From Dechloromonas sp. (GTDB taxonomy: Bacteria; Pseudomonadota; Gammaproteobacteria; Burkholderiales; Rhodocyclaceae): a stretch of 64,000 bases of DNA. The notes beneath the pieces were generated by a model. The model saw only the letters and a program-made list of their open reading frames with translations, made no database searches and was not told where the DNA came from. Positions 1-13,808 of this stretch are shown here, piece after piece. A program made the translations under genes and the position numbers. The stretch lies in assembly GCA_028687035.1 (NCBI GenBank), contig JAQUAX010000001.1, forward strand, positions 310,001 to 374,000. The letters run 5' to 3'. Each line of letters opens with the position of its first letter. The stretch's first letter is position 1.

Positions 1-1
1 C

Positions 2-3000
2 GGGCAGCTGGTCGGCGTCGTCGGCCCCAATGGCTGCGGCAAATCCAACATCATGGATGCCGTGCGCTGGGTGCTGGGCGAGTCCAAGGCTTCGGAACTG
101 CGCGGCGAGTCGATGCAGGACGTCATCTTCAACGGCTCGACCAACCGGAAGCCGGTGTCGCGTGCTTCCGTCGAGCTGATCTTCGACAACTCGCTCGGCC
201 GCGCGCTCGGCCAGTGGTCGCAGTACGCCGAACTGTCGGTCAAGCGCGTGCTGACCCGGCAGGGCCAGTCGGACTACTTCATCAACAACCTGAAGGTCCG
301 CCGCAAGGACATCACCGACCTCTTCCTCGGCACCGGGCTGGGGCCGCGCGCCTACGCGATCATCGGCCAGGGCATGATCTCGCGCATCATCGAGGCCCGG
401 CCGGACGACCTCCGCGTCTTCCTCGAGGAGGCGGCCGGCGTCACCCGCTACAAGGAGCGGCGCAAGGAAACGCAGGGCCGCCTGGAAGATACCCGCGAGA
501 ACCTGCTGCGCGTCGAGGATATCCGCGAGGAACTCGGCCACCAGATCGGCCGTCTCGAAGCGCAGGCCGAGGTGGCGCGCCGCTACCACGAGCTGAACGG
601 CCAGCTGACCCGCCGGCAGCAGATCCTGTGGCTGCTCAGGAAGCGCGAGGCCGAGGCCGAGCGCCAGCGCCTGGGGCTGGAGGTCGAGCGTGCGGCGACC
701 GAACTGGAACAACGCAACGCGGCGCTGCGCGATACCGAGGCGCAGGCCGAGGCGACCCGCGAGGCGCATTTCGCCGCCGGCGATGCGCTGCACCAGGCGC
801 AGAGCGAGATGTACGCGGCCAATGCCGAGGTCGCCCGGCTCGAGGCCGAAATCCGCCACCGGCGGGAGTCGCGCAGCCAGCTGGAGGCGCGGCTGGTCCA
901 GCTCGAGGGCGAGCAGGCGCAGTGGTCGGCGACCGCCGAGAAGCTGGCCGAGGACCGGCTGCGCTGGGAGGAACTCGAGGAAATCACCCGGCTGCGCGTC
1001 GAGGAGGCCGAGGAGCGCCTGAACCGCGAGATGGATCTCGGGCCGCAGGTCGAGGCGGACCATGCACAGGCGCAGGAGGAACTGCAGCGCCTGAAGACGC
1101 GGACCGCCAACGGCGAGCAGAAGCTCGAAGTCGAGCTGACGCACAAGGCGCATGCCCAACGCGCGCTGCAGGCGCTGACGCTGCGCCGCGAGCGGCTGCG
1201 CGACGAGGGGCAGGACGAGGCGCCGGACGAACTCGAACTGGCCGGCCGCGAGGAGGAACTGGAACTGCTGCGCGAGGAGCTGGCCGGCGACCAGGAGCAC
1301 CTGCAGCAGCTGCAGCAGGAACTGCCGGCGCTCGAGACCCGCCGCCGCGAGATGCAGGGCGAACTGCAGCGCCTCGAGCGCGAGCTGGCTGCCGGCCGGG
1401 CCCGGCAAGCGACGCTGGAACAGTTGCAGGCGCGCTCCCGCGAGACCGGCAAGCTGCCGGAGTGGCTGCGCCGGCACGGCCTAGAATCGGCGCCGCCGCT
1501 GTGGCGCCAGATCCATGTCGAAGCCGGCTGGGAGGAGGCCGTCGAGGCGGTGCTGCGCGAGCGGCTGAATGCGATCGCCTGCGACGATCCGGCCCGGCTC
1601 GACGCGTGGCTGAGCGACCGGCCGGCGGCCCGGCTCAATGTCGTGCTCGGCGCGCCGTCCGCGGTGGACGCCGCGCCCGGGCCGGAAACGCTGGCGGCGC
1701 GCGTGCGCTGCGACGATCCGGCGGTCGGCGCGGCGCTCGCCGACTGGCTGGGAACGGTGATCGCCGTCGACTCGCTGGCCGACGCCCTGGCCCGGCGCGA
1801 CGGGCTGGATGCCGGGCAGGCCGTCGTCACGCGCGGCGGCGATCTGCTGACCCGGACCAGCGTCGCCTTCTTCGCGCCCGACCAGGGCGAGCACGGCCTG
1901 CTCGAGCGTCAGCGGGAGATCGAAGCGCTGGCCGAGGCGATCGGCCTGGCCGACGCGAAGCTCGACGACCTGCGCGAGCGTCTGGCGCTGCTCGACGAGC
2001 AGCATGCCGACAAGCAGGAGGAAATGAGCGAAACGCGGCAATACGTGACCGACCGCCAGCAGCGCGTGCATGCGGTACAGCTCGAGGTGCTGAAGCTGAC
2101 GCAGGCGATCGAGCGCCACCGCGAGCAGCGCGCCCGCCTGGCCGAGCAGCTGGCCGAGCTGGCCGAGGAAGAGGAGAGCGAGCGCGAACGCGAGATGGCG
2201 GCCGACGAGCGCATCGCCGAGATCCGCGACGGCCTGGCCCGCATCCGCGTGCTGGTCGCCGGCGCCCAGTCGCGGCTCGACGAGTGCGAGCGGGCGGTGC
2301 GCGCCGCCCGCGAGCGCAATGCCGACCTCGACCGCACGCTGCGCGAGGCGCAGTTCTCGTTGCGCGAGGCGCAGGGCAAGCTGCAGGACGTCTTCGCGCA
2401 GCAGGCCACGGCGCAGCGCGAACTGACCCGGATCGAGCGGGATCGCGCGCAGTGCGCCGAGCAGGTCGAGGCGGTGCCGCCGGACGTCATGGAAGGCCAG
2501 TTGCAGGATGCGCTGGCCGCCCGCGCCGAGTGCGAAAGGGCGCTCGCGCTGCGGCGCGATGCGCTGGAGGCGGCGACCCACGCGCTGCGCACGCTCGACG
2601 AGGAACGCCTGAAGATCGAGCAGGGGCTGGAGCCCCTGCGCGCCCGGATCGGCGAACTGAAACTGAAGGAGCAGGCGGCGGCGCTCAATGCCGAGCAGTT
2701 CGCGCTGCAGCTGCTCGAGGCCGGCGCCGACGAGGCCGCGCTGCAGCCGGAACTCGACGGCCCGGGCGGCGCGCCGCGACCGCCGGCGCTGCAGGGCGAG
2801 ATCACGCGGCTGTCCAACGCGATCGCCGAACTTGGCGCGGTCAACCTCGCGGCGCTGCAGGAACTGGAAACGGCGACCGAGCGCAAGGGCTACCTCGACG
2901 AGCAGGCGGCCGACCTGACCGAGGCGATGGAGACGCTGGAAAGCGCGATCCGCCGTATCGACCGCGAAACGCGCGAATTGCTGCAATCGACCTTCGACAC

Positions 3001-3448
3001 GGTCAACGGCCATTTCGGGCAGCTTTTCCCGGAACTGTTCGGCGGCGGCCGGGCCGAGCTGGTGATGACCGGCGAGGAAATCCTCGATGCCGGCGTGCAG
3101 GTCATCGCGCAGCCGCCGGGCAAGAAGAACTCGACGATCCACCTGCTTTCCGGCGGCGAGAAGGCGTTGACCGCGATCGCGCTGGTCTTCTCGATGTTCC
3201 AGCTGAACCCGGCGCCGTTCTGCCTGCTCGACGAGGTCGATGCGCCGCTGGACGACACGAATACCGAGCGTTTCTGCGGCATGGTCAAGAAAATGTCGGG
3301 CGCGACGCAGTTCCTGTTCATTTCCCATAATAAAATCGCCATGGAAATGGCCGAACAGCTGGTCGGCGTCACGATGCAGGAATCCGGCGTCTCGCGCGTC
3401 GTGGAAGTGGATATCGAAGAAGCTTTGAAGATGAGGGATGCGGCGTAA
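2..3448 (+). CDS. smc: Chromosome segregation ATPase SMC (5' partial)
   Basis: SMC binds DNA and, with ScpA/ScpB, organises and segregates the chromosome. The reading frame is open from base 2, so the start lies before the window; 1148 residues are visible. The Walker A motif GPNGCGKSN is at visible residues 8-16. Two long, Arg/Glu/Leu-rich coiled-coil arms flank a hinge at about residues 480-640. The C-terminal head carries the ABC signature LSGGEK near residue 1049 and the Walker B segment FCLLDEVDAPL near residue 1073. Only about 10 N-terminal residues seem to be missing. The TAA stop directly abuts the zipA ATG, so translational coupling with zipA is likely. Identification is secure from head and coiled-coil architecture. 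Confidence 0.96.
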   Translation, partial: GQLVGVVGPNGCGKSNIMDAVRWVLGESKASELRGESMQDVIFNGSTNRKPVSRASVELIFDNSLGRALGQWSQYAELSVKRVLTRQGQSDYFINNLKVRRKDITDLFLGTGLGPRAYAIIGQGMISRIIEARPDDLRVFLEEAAGVTRYKERRKETQGRLEDTRENLLRVEDIREELGHQIGRLEAQAEVARRYHELNGQLTRRQQILWLLRKREAEAERQRLGLEVERAATELEQRNAALRDTEAQAEATREAHFAAGDALHQAQSEMYAANAEVARLEAEIRHRRESRSQLEARLVQLEGEQAQWSATAEKLAEDRLRWEELEEITRLRVEEAEERLNREMDLGPQVEADHAQAQEELQRLKTRTANGEQKLEVELTHKAHAQRALQALTLRRERLRDEGQDEAPDELELAGREEELELLREELAGDQEHLQQLQQELPALETRRREMQGELQRLERELAAGRARQATLEQLQARSRETGKLPEWLRRHGLESAPPLWRQIHVEAGWEEAVEAVLRERLNAIACDDPARLDAWLSDRPAARLNVVLGAPSAVDAAPGPETLAARVRCDDPAVGAALADWLGTVIAVDSLADALARRDGLDAGQAVVTRGGDLLTRTSVAFFAPDQGEHGLLERQREIEALAEAIGLADAKLDDLRERLALLDEQHADKQEEMSETRQYVTDRQQRVHAVQLEVLKLTQAIERHREQRARLAEQLAELAEEEESEREREMAADERIAEIRDGLARIRVLVAGAQSRLDECERAVRAARERNADLDRTLREAQFSLREAQGKLQDVFAQQATAQRELTRIERDRAQCAEQVEAVPPDVMEGQLQDALAARAECERALALRRDALEAATHALRTLDEERLKIEQGLEPLRARIGELKLKEQAAALNAEQFALQLLEAGADEAALQPELDGPGGAPRPPALQGEITRLSNAIAELGAVNLAALQELETATERKGYLDEQAADLTEAMETLESAIRRIDRETRELLQSTFDTVNGHFGQLFPELFGGGRAELVMTGEEILDAGVQVIAQPPGKKNSTIHLLSGGEKALTAIALVFSMFQLNPAPFCLLDEVDAPLDDTNTERFCGMVKKMSGATQFLFISHNKIAMEMAEQLVGVTMQESGVSRVVEVDIEEALKMRDAA

Positions 3449-7241
<3,793 letters not shown>

Positions 7242-7252
7242 GGGGGAATGAA

Positions 7253-8125
7253 ATGAAAAAGGTCAGAAAAGCCGTTTTTCCGGTAGCCGGGATGGGAACG
7301 CGTTTCCTGCCGGCGACCAAGGCCAGCCCCAAGGAAATGCTGCCCATCGTCGACAAGCCGCTGATCCAGTACGCGGTCGAGGAGGCGGTCGCCGCCGGCA
7401 TCACCGACATGGTCTTCGTGACCGGCCGCTCGAAGCGCGCGATCGAGGACCATTTCGACAAGGCCTACGAACTCGAGAGCGAACTCGCGGCGCGCGGCAA
7501 GGACGAGATGCTGCATTTCGTGCGCAACATGATCCCGAAGGGCATCAACTGCATCTACATCCGCCAGCCCGAGGCGCTCGGCCTCGGCCACGCGGTGCTG
7601 TGCGCGAAGCCGGTGATCGGCGACGAGCCCTTCGCGGTGCTGCTCGCCGACGACCTGCTCGACGGCGAGCCGCCGGTGATGAAGCAGATGACCGACACCT
7701 ACGACTACTACCGCTGCTCGGTGCTCGGCGTCCAGGACGTGCCGCGCGCCGATACCAAGAGCTACGGCATCGTCGATGCGCGCCGCGTCGCCGAGCGCAT
7801 CGAGCAGGTCGGCGCCATCGTCGAGAAGCCGAAGCCGGAGGATGCGCCGTCCACGCTGGCCGTCGTCGGCCGCTACATCCTGACGCCGCGCATCTTCCAT
7901 CACCTGGAAACGATCCGTCCGGGTTCCGGCGGCGAAATCCAGCTGACCGACGGCATCGCGTCGCTGCTCGCCGAGGAACAGGTGCTGGCCTACCGTTATG
8001 CCGGCCGCCGCTACGACTGCGGTTCCAAGCTCGGCTACCTGGAGGCGACCGTCGAGTTCGGCCGCCGCCATCCGGAGGTCGGTCCGGCCTTCGCCGAGTA
8101 CCTGAAGCGCCAGGAGGCCGAATGA
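7253..8125 (+). CDS. galU: UTP-glucose-1-phosphate uridylyltransferase
   Basis: GalU makes UDP-glucose from UTP and glucose 1-phosphate in the cytoplasm, feeding LPS, exopolysaccharide and trehalose synthesis. The 290-residue protein has the nucleotidyltransferase signature [11 protein letters not shown] near its N-terminus, followed by [11 protein letters not shown], and the usual GalU features VEKP and GRYILTP. Length fits the family. The ATG at 7253 has a strong GGGGG ribosome-binding site six bases upstream. Its stop overlaps the next gene (ATGA), so galU heads a short operon with the phosphoribosyltransferase gene. See the leader entries for the repeated start region. Confidence 0.95.
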   Translation: MKKVRKAVFPVAGMGTRFLPATKASPKEMLPIVDKPLIQYAVEEAVAAGITDMVFVTGRSKRAIEDHFDKAYELESELAARGKDEMLHFVRNMIPKGINCIYIRQPEALGLGHAVLCAKPVIGDEPFAVLLADDLLDGEPPVMKQMTDTYDYYRCSVLGVQDVPRADTKSYGIVDARRVAERIEQVGAIVEKPKPEDAPSTLAVVGRYILTPRIFHHLETIRPGSGGEIQLTDGIASLLAEEQVLAYRYAGRRYDCGSKLGYLEATVEFGRRHPEVGPAFAEYLKRQEAE

Positions 8126-8670
8126 GCCCGGATCAGGCCCGCCGGCTGCTCGCCGAGGCCGAGCTGGTGCATTCCGAGCCGGTCATCCAGGACGCCCTCG
8201 AGCGGGTCGCCGGCGCGATCCGCGAGCGCCTGGCCGGACGCCATCCGCTGGTGCTGTGCGTGATGACCGGCGGCGTGATCTTTTGCGGTCAACTGCTGCC
8301 GCGCCTCGATTTTCCGCTCGATTTCGATTACCTGCACGCGACCCGCTACGGCGCCGAAACGCAGGGCGGCAAAATTTCCTGGCGCACGGCGCCGTGGACC
8401 TCGGTCAAGGGGCGCACGGTGCTGATCGTTGACGACATCCTCGACGAAGGCGTCACGCTGGCGGCGGTCAAGGAGAGCCTGGTCAGACTCGGTGCCGAGG
8501 AAGTGCTGACCGCGGTCTTCGCCGACAAGGCGAACGGCAAGCAGAAGCCGATCGGCGCCGATTTCGTCGGCCTCAGCGTGCCCGACCGCTTCGTGTTCGG
8601 CTACGGCATGGACGTCGACGGCGCCTGGCGCAACCTGCCGGCGATCTACGCGATGAAGGACGACGCGTGA
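8122..8670 (+). CDS. hpt: Hypoxanthine-guanine phosphoribosyltransferase family
   Basis: This 182-residue protein is a type I phosphoribosyltransferase that would condense hypoxanthine or guanine with PRPP to form IMP or GMP. The PRPP-binding loop [11 protein letters not shown] is clear, and [12 protein letters not shown] matches the PPi loop of the HGPRT group. The C-terminal hood region ([17 protein letters not shown]) is typical of hypoxanthine-preferring enzymes. AGGAGG lies just upstream of the ATG inside galU. It precedes a methylthioinosine phosphorylase gene whose reaction releases hypoxanthine, which supports a salvage role. The exact base preference is not readable from sequence. 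Confidence 0.88.
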   Translation: MSPDQARRLLAEAELVHSEPVIQDALERVAGAIRERLAGRHPLVLCVMTGGVIFCGQLLPRLDFPLDFDYLHATRYGAETQGGKISWRTAPWTSVKGRTVLIVDDILDEGVTLAAVKESLVRLGAEEVLTAVFADKANGKQKPIGADFVGLSVPDRFVFGYGMDVDGAWRNLPAIYAMKDDA

Positions 8671-9359
8671 GCGGGGCGACGGTCGCCGATTTCCTGGGCT
8701 ACTGGGAACGCGAGGGCGAGGCCTACGTCCGCCACGGCGACTACGACTGGATGGCCGGCCTGGTGCCCGGCCGGCGCGTGCTCGAGATCGGCTGCGGTGT
8801 CGGACATTCGACGCAGGCCCTGCTGCGGGGCGGCCTGTCCGTGCTCGCCGTCGATTCGCTGCCGGCCTGCCTGGATGCGACGCGGGCCCGCGTCGGCGAC
8901 GCGGCGGAGCTGCTGCCGGCCGACCTGGCCGGACTCGACGACGGCCAGCGCGCCCGGATCGCCGCCTTCGCGCCGGATGTCGTCGTCTGCTGGCTGATGG
9001 GTGCGCCGGCCGAGGTGACCGGGGCGAGCGCCGGCGACGGCGGCAAGGCGGTCGTTGCCTACCGCACCGCGATGCACCGGCGGGTCGCCGAACTGGCGGC
9101 CGGGCTGCCGACGGTCGCCGCGCTGCACCTCGTCGATCGCACGGCGATCGCCTGGCAGGCCAAGGACATCGGGCGCGATACGCTGGTCCGCTACCACCTG
9201 GGCTCGACGCTGGCCGGCTTGCCCTTGACCGCGGTGCGCGCGAACGCGCTGTACCGCAAGCTTGAAGACAACCCGTCCGGACGGGCGGCGCCGCGCCACC
9301 CGTCGCTGCCGGGCGTGCTACCGGTGCTGGCCTCGCTGCTGGCCGAAAGGAAAAACTGA
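8667..9359 (+). CDS. Class I SAM-dependent methyltransferase, unknown substrate
   Basis: This 230-residue cytoplasmic protein has a Rossmann-type SAM-binding motif I (VLEIGCGVGHS) near residue 34, followed by an acidic motif II (VLAVDSLP). The remainder does not identify a substrate. It starts with GTG overlapping the upstream stop (GTGA) and ends one base before the phosphorylase gene mtnP, so it sits inside a purine/methylthio salvage operon. A link to that pathway is plausible from position only. No membrane segment or signal peptide is visible. Confidence 0.75.
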   Translation: MSGATVADFLGYWEREGEAYVRHGDYDWMAGLVPGRRVLEIGCGVGHSTQALLRGGLSVLAVDSLPACLDATRARVGDAAELLPADLAGLDDGQRARIAAFAPDVVVCWLMGAPAEVTGASAGDGGKAVVAYRTAMHRRVAELAAGLPTVAALHLVDRTAIAWQAKDIGRDTLVRYHLGSTLAGLPLTAVRANALYRKLEDNPSGRAAPRHPSLPGVLPVLASLLAERKN

Positions 9360-9360
9360 C

Positions 9361-10107
9361 ATGCTGGCAATCATCGGCGGCAGCGGACTGACGACGCTGT
9401 CCAACCTCGACGTCTCGCGCCGAGAAGTGGTGCGCACCCCGTACGGCGAACCCTCGGGCGCGCTGGTCTTCGGCGAGATCTGCGGCCAGCCGGCCGTCTT
9501 CCTGCCGCGCCACGGCTACGGCCACACCATTCCGCCGCACATGGTCAATTACCGGGCCAACCTGTGGGCGCTGCATCACCACCAGGTCCGCGGCATCATT
9601 TCGGTCGCATCGGTCGGCGGCATCCGCGCCGACCTGCAGCCGGGCGACCTGGTGCTGCCGCACCAGATCATCGACTACACCTGGGGCCGCAAATCGACCT
9701 TCTTCGACGGCGTCGCGACGCCGGTGACCCACGTCGATTTCACCGAACCCTACGACGCCCGGCTGCGCGCCGGCATCGAGCAGGCCAGCCGCGATCTGGG
9801 CGTCCCGCTGAAGGTCGGCGCCGTCTATGCGGCGACGCAGGGGCCGCGCCTCGAGACGGCGGCCGAGGTCGACCGCCTGGAGCGCGACGGGGCCGACGTG
9901 GTCGGCATGACCGGCATGCCGGAAGCCGTGCTGGCGCGCGAACTCGAGATTCCGTACGCGGCGCTCAACGTGATCGCCAACCATGCGGCCGGCCGCGCCA
10001 GCAGCGCCAACGGCATCCATTTCGAGAGCCTGGAGCCGGTGCTGCGGGACGCGATGTCCCGCGTCCGGGCGATCATCGAGCGCCTGATCGGCTGCCAGGC
10101 CTGCTGA
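9361..10107 (+). CDS. mtnP: S-methyl-5'-thioinosine phosphorylase (MTAP/PNP family)
   Basis: This 248-residue purine nucleoside phosphorylase family enzyme has IIGGSGL at its start, the phosphate-binding region FLPRHGYGHTIPPH, and the C-terminal motif VGMTGMPEAVLARELEIPYA. In proteobacteria such short MTAP-family proteins often cleave 5'-methylthioinosine, yielding hypoxanthine and methylthioribose 1-phosphate; substrate assignment to MTI rather than MTA is inference, supported by the nearby hypoxanthine phosphoribosyltransferase gene. The ATG at 9361 has GGAAA just upstream and the N-terminus aligns with the family there. It converges with glnD, four bases separating the two stops. Confidence 0.85.
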   Translation: MLAIIGGSGLTTLSNLDVSRREVVRTPYGEPSGALVFGEICGQPAVFLPRHGYGHTIPPHMVNYRANLWALHHHQVRGIISVASVGGIRADLQPGDLVLPHQIIDYTWGRKSTFFDGVATPVTHVDFTEPYDARLRAGIEQASRDLGVPLKVGAVYAATQGPRLETAAEVDRLERDGADVVGMTGMPEAVLARELEIPYAALNVIANHAAGRASSANGIHFESLEPVLRDAMSRVRAIIERLIGCQAC

Positions 10108-10111
10108 TCGC

Positions 10112-12673
10112 CTAGACCTTCAGCCGCTCCATCAGCTCGGTCTCGAGCCGGATGCGGCTGGCGCTTTCGCGCAGGTCGCCGCCGCTGATCAGGAAGACGT
10201 CCTCGGCCCGTTCGCCGAGCGTCGCGATCTTCGCGGTGTGCAGGTTGGCGCCGTGCTCGGCGAGCGTCGTCGCGACCGTGTAGAGCAGGCCCGGGCGGTC
10301 GGCGGCGACCAGCGACAGAATGAAGTGGGCGCCCTTTTCGTCGCTGTCGATGCGCACTTCCGGCTTGATCGGGAAATGCCGGACCTGGCGCGACAGCCGG
10401 CCGGCCGACGGCGCTTCCGGCGGCGTCCGGCGGATCAGCCGGTCTTCCAGCTCGTGCTCGATGTAGGGCAGGATTTCGCGGTGGTTCTCGCGTTTCTCGA
10501 CGTCGAGCACGACGAAGCTGTCGAGCGCGTAGCCGTGCGCCGTCGTGTGGATCTTGGCATCGACGATGCTGTAGCCGGCGCGCGCGAAGAAGCCGACGAT
10601 GCGGGCGAACAGGTCGGGCTGGTCCTGCGTGTAGACCATCACCTGCAGGCCTTCGCTGCCGTCCTGGTTGAGGCGGGCGCGGACCACCGGGCGGTCGTTG
10701 AAGATCCGGTAATGCAGCGAACGCGTGTGCCAGGCGATTTCCTCGGCCGAATGGCGCAGGAAATACACGGTGTCGAGCTGCTTCCACAGGCGTTCATGCA
10801 CGGTGGCGGACAGCGCGAAGAAACGCAGCAGGCGCATCGCTTCGGCCTGGCGCTCGGCGATCACGCCGTGCGCCGGCGGCGCCTCCTCGTGGCTCAGGTA
10901 GTGCAGCGTCAGGCTGTAGAGGTCGGCCAGCAGCTTGCCCTTCCACTGGTTCCAGACCTTGGGGCTGGTGCCGCGGATGTCGGCGTGGGTCAGCAGGTAG
11001 AGTGCCTGCAGGTGGCGGACGTCGCGGACCAGCGCGGCGAAGCGGGCGATGACCTCGGGGTCGGACAGGTCTTCCTTCTGGGCGACCTGCGACATCACCA
11101 GGTGGTTGCGCACCAGCCAGACGACCAGTTCGGTGTCCTCCGCGGTCAACCCGTGGTTTTCGCAGAATTCGCGGGCGTCGACCGTGCCCAGTTCGGAGTG
11201 GTCGCCGCCGCGGCCCTTGGCGATGTCGTGGAAGAGGGCGGCGATGTAGAGCAGCCAGTTGCTGTCGAGCTCGCTGGAAATCCGCGAGCACATCGGGTAC
11301 TCGTGGGCGAATTCGCTCATCGTGAAGCGGCGCAGGTTGCGCATCACCTGCAGGATGTGCTGGTCGACGGTGTAGACGTGGAACAGGTCGTGCTGCATCT
11401 GGCCGACGATCTGGCCGAAATTAGGCAGGTAGGCGCCGAGGATGTCGAGCTGGTTCATCCGCCGGAACTCGTGGATGATGCCCTGCTCGGCGAGGAACAG
11501 CTTCAGGAAGCGGCTGCGGTTGGCCGGGTCGGCGCGGAATTCCGGCGTGATCTGCTCGCAGGCGCGCCACAGCGCGCGCAGCGTGCGCGCCGTCATGCCC
11601 TGCAGCGCGTGCCGCGACTGCATGATCTGGAAGGCGCCGAAGATGGCGTGCGGCTTGCGGACGAACAGGGCTTCGTCGCGCAGGTCGAGCAGGTTGCCGA
11701 CCGCCTGGAAATCGTCGTCGATCGGCTGCGGCGCCAGTTCGCCCTGCGGCGCCAGCGCGGCGCCCATGTTCTGCAGCAGGATGGTGTTGAGCAGCGTGAC
11801 CGCCTTCGCGTTGCGGTAGTACTCCTGCATCAGCTGCTCGGAAGCCCGTTTGGCCGGCGTATTGACGAAGCCGTAGCGGGCGGCCAGGTTGCTCTGGTAG
11901 TCGAACAGCAGGCGGTCCTCGCGGCGCCCGACCATGAAGTGCAGGCGGATGCGCAGGTGGCTCAGCCAGTCCTCGCGGGCCATCGCGTCGCGCATGCCTT
12001 CGAGCGTCACGATGCCCTGGCGCTGGAGTTCCTCCCAGCTCGAGCCGTAGCCGGCCGCCTTGGCAATCCAGAAGATCACCTGCAGGTCGCGCAGGCCACC
12101 CGGCGAATCCTTGCAATTGGGTTCCAGGCTGTAGGGCGTCTCGTTGTAGCGCTGGTGCCTTTCCTGCTGCTCGAGCCGCTTGGCCTCGTAGAAGGCCTGG
12201 GCGTCCAGGGAGTCGAGCAGGCGGCGACGGAAGGAAGCGAACAGCCTGGCGTCCCCGGTCAGGTGACGCGCCTCGAGCAGCGCCGTCTGCACGGTGATGT
12301 CGTTGCCGGCCTCGTCCAGGCATTCCTGGACGGTGCGCACGCTGTGGCCGATTTCCAGCCCGATGTCCCAGAAATGGCCGACCAGGCGCTCGAGCCTGGC
12401 CTGCGTCGCGGCGCTCGCCGCGCGCGGCAGCAGGATCAGCAGGTCGATGTCGGACGCCGGATAGAGCTCACCGCGGCCGTAGCCGCCAACCGCGGCCAGC
12501 GTCAGCGAGGCCGGGAAGCCGTGGGCCTGCCACAGCCGGACGAGGATGTCGTCGACCTGGCGGCAGCGTTCGGCGAGCACGGCGCGCGCGTCGCCGTCCG
12601 CTTCGTACTGCTCGCGCAGACGCGCCTGGCCGGCCTTGACCTCGGCGCGCAGCGCCGCGACGTCGATGTCCAT
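10112..12673 (-). CDS. glnD: [Protein-PII] uridylyltransferase / uridylyl-removing enzyme
   Basis: GlnD senses glutamine and adds or removes UMP on PII proteins, controlling nitrogen assimilation. The 853-residue protein has the nucleotidyltransferase motif [17 protein letters not shown] near residue 70, a GlnD helical domain, an HD hydrolase domain ([17 protein letters not shown]) that removes UMP, and two C-terminal ACT domains for glutamine binding. Length is as expected. The start overlaps the map stop by one base (TGATG), so glnD is the second gene of a map-glnD operon. Confidence 0.96.
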   Translation of the reverse strand: MDIDVAALRAEVKAGQARLREQYEADGDARAVLAERCRQVDDILVRLWQAHGFPASLTLAAVGGYGRGELYPASDIDLLILLPRAASAATQARLERLVGHFWDIGLEIGHSVRTVQECLDEAGNDITVQTALLEARHLTGDARLFASFRRRLLDSLDAQAFYEAKRLEQQERHQRYNETPYSLEPNCKDSPGGLRDLQVIFWIAKAAGYGSSWEELQRQGIVTLEGMRDAMAREDWLSHLRIRLHFMVGRREDRLLFDYQSNLAARYGFVNTPAKRASEQLMQEYYRNAKAVTLLNTILLQNMGAALAPQGELAPQPIDDDFQAVGNLLDLRDEALFVRKPHAIFGAFQIMQSRHALQGMTARTLRALWRACEQITPEFRADPANRSRFLKLFLAEQGIIHEFRRMNQLDILGAYLPNFGQIVGQMQHDLFHVYTVDQHILQVMRNLRRFTMSEFAHEYPMCSRISSELDSNWLLYIAALFHDIAKGRGGDHSELGTVDAREFCENHGLTAEDTELVVWLVRNHLVMSQVAQKEDLSDPEVIARFAALVRDVRHLQALYLLTHADIRGTSPKVWNQWKGKLLADLYSLTLHYLSHEEAPPAHGVIAERQAEAMRLLRFFALSATVHERLWKQLDTVYFLRHSAEEIAWHTRSLHYRIFNDRPVVRARLNQDGSEGLQVMVYTQDQPDLFARIVGFFARAGYSIVDAKIHTTAHGYALDSFVVLDVEKRENHREILPYIEHELEDRLIRRTPPEAPSAGRLSRQVRHFPIKPEVRIDSDEKGAHFILSLVAADRPGLLYTVATTLAEHGANLHTAKIATLGERAEDVFLISGGDLRESASRIRLETELMERLKV

Positions 12674-13473
12674 CAGGCGATCCAGTCGGGCTTCGGCCGG
12701 GTGCCGGCGGACAGCGTCATGATCTCGTAGCCGGTTTCGGTGACGAGCACGGTGTGTTCCCACTGCGCCGACAGGCTGCGGTCCTTGGTCACGATGGTCC
12801 AGCCGTCCGGCATTTCGCGGATCGCCGCCTTGCCGGCGTTGATCATCGGCTCGATCGTGAAGATCATGCCGGGCTCCAGGCGCGGGCCGGTGCCGGTCTT
12901 GCCGTAGTGCAGCACCTGCGGGTCTTCGTGGAACTTGCTGCCGATGCCGTGGCCGCAGAATTCGCGGACCACGGAATAGCCGTTTTTCTCGGCGTGCTTC
13001 TGGATGATCGCGCCGATGTCGCCGAGATGCGCACCGGGGCGGACCACCGAGATGCCCAGCCACATGCACTCGAAGGTGATCTCGCAGAGGCGTTTCGCCT
13101 GGATCGAGCCTTCGCCGACGATGAACATCCGGCTGGTGTCGCCGTGGTAGCCGTCCTTGATCGTCGTGATGTCGAGATTGACGATGTCGCCGTTCTTCAG
13201 CACGCGGTCGCTCGGCACGCCATGGCAGACCTGCTGGTTGATCGACGTGCAGATCGATTTCGGGTAGGGATCGTAGCCCGACGGGGCGTAATTCAGCGGG
13301 GCGGGAATGCAGCCCTGCACATCGACCATCAGGTCGTGGCAGAGCCGGTCGAGTTCCTCGGTGGTGACGCCGGGCTTGACGTAGGGTTCTATGTAGTCGA
13401 GAACCTCGGCGGCGAGGCGTCCGGCGACGCGCATTTTTTCGATTTCTTCGGGCGTCTTGATGGTGATGCTCAT
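12673..13473 (-). CDS. map: Methionine aminopeptidase type I
   Basis: Map removes the initiator methionine from nascent proteins using a two-metal site. The 266-residue protein begins [15 protein letters not shown] and carries the conserved metal and active-site segments [35 protein letters not shown] and FTIEPMI. The frame is open further upstream, but family alignment and the MS-I-T-I-K-T start support the ATG at 13473. It is divergent from rpsB, a common proteobacterial arrangement, and is followed immediately by glnD. Confidence 0.96.
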   Translation of the reverse strand: MSITIKTPEEIEKMRVAGRLAAEVLDYIEPYVKPGVTTEELDRLCHDLMVDVQGCIPAPLNYAPSGYDPYPKSICTSINQQVCHGVPSDRVLKNGDIVNLDITTIKDGYHGDTSRMFIVGEGSIQAKRLCEITFECMWLGISVVRPGAHLGDIGAIIQKHAEKNGYSVVREFCGHGIGSKFHEDPQVLHYGKTGTGPRLEPGMIFTIEPMINAGKAAIREMPDGWTIVTKDRSLSAQWEHTVLVTETGYEIMTLSAGTRPKPDWIA

Positions 13474-13502
13474 GGCTGTTCTGTGTGGCTTAGGGGACTG
13501 GA

Positions 13503-13530
13503 AGGATAAAGGATGGCGGGATATTCGCAA
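13503..13530 (-). promoter_or_regulatory. Candidate map promoter
   Basis: On the minus strand TTGCGA (13530-13525) and TATCCT (13508-13503) are separated by 16 bases. Transcription would start near 13496, leaving a leader of about 23 bases before the map ATG. The -10 matches the consensus moderately; no other candidate nearer the gene looked better. Confidence 0.35.
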
Positions 13531-13621
13531 AGGCGCGGCCGAAGCAGGCGGCGCTCCCTTGGTCAGGGGCGTTGCGAATTCGTTCCCGGGGCGGGGATTC
13601 CCGAAGAAAGCTGGCCGGGCT

Positions 13622-13649
13622 TTGTGCTTGGCGCTCCCGCTGCTATAAT
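13622..13649 (+). promoter_or_regulatory. Candidate rpsB-tsf operon promoter
   Basis: A perfect TATAAT (13644-13649) lies 16 bases after TTGTGC (13622-13627). It would start transcription near 13656, giving an rpsB leader of about 150 bases. The perfect -10 in a GC-rich intergenic region and the correct orientation make this convincing as the ribosomal-protein operon promoter. Confidence 0.65.
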
Positions 13650-13719
13650 CCGCGGGTTTTTTCCGGCCGATCCGGCTGGCAGAAACGGCTGCATGCGTGG
13701 TGCGTGCAGTCAAAATCCA

Positions 13720-13801
13720 CACATCCGCCGATTAAGGGTGTCCGTCAAGAACAGAGCATGACGGACGTTTCCGGCGGGTGGCGGTTCAACCCTTAAAGGA
13801 G
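13720..13801 (+). promoter_or_regulatory. Structured rpsB (S2) leader, probable autoregulatory element
   Basis: Two nested inverted repeats are visible: TTAAGGGT (13732-13739) with ACCCTTAA (13789-13796), enclosing GTCCGTCA (13740-13747) with TGACGGAC (13759-13766). The outer stem ends in the ribosome-binding site AAGGAG (13796-13801). rpsB leaders in many proteobacteria are bound by S2 to repress rpsB-tsf, so this is a natural candidate; binding by S2 is inference. The remainder of the 335-base map-rpsB gap (13474-13808) holds the two candidate promoters and nothing else I recognise. Confidence 0.5.
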
Positions 13802-13808
13802 TTTTGCA

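Noticed and set aside
12673-13722. 349-residue version of Map
   Set aside because: The extra N-terminus lies upstream of the family start, over both the map and rpsB promoter candidates.
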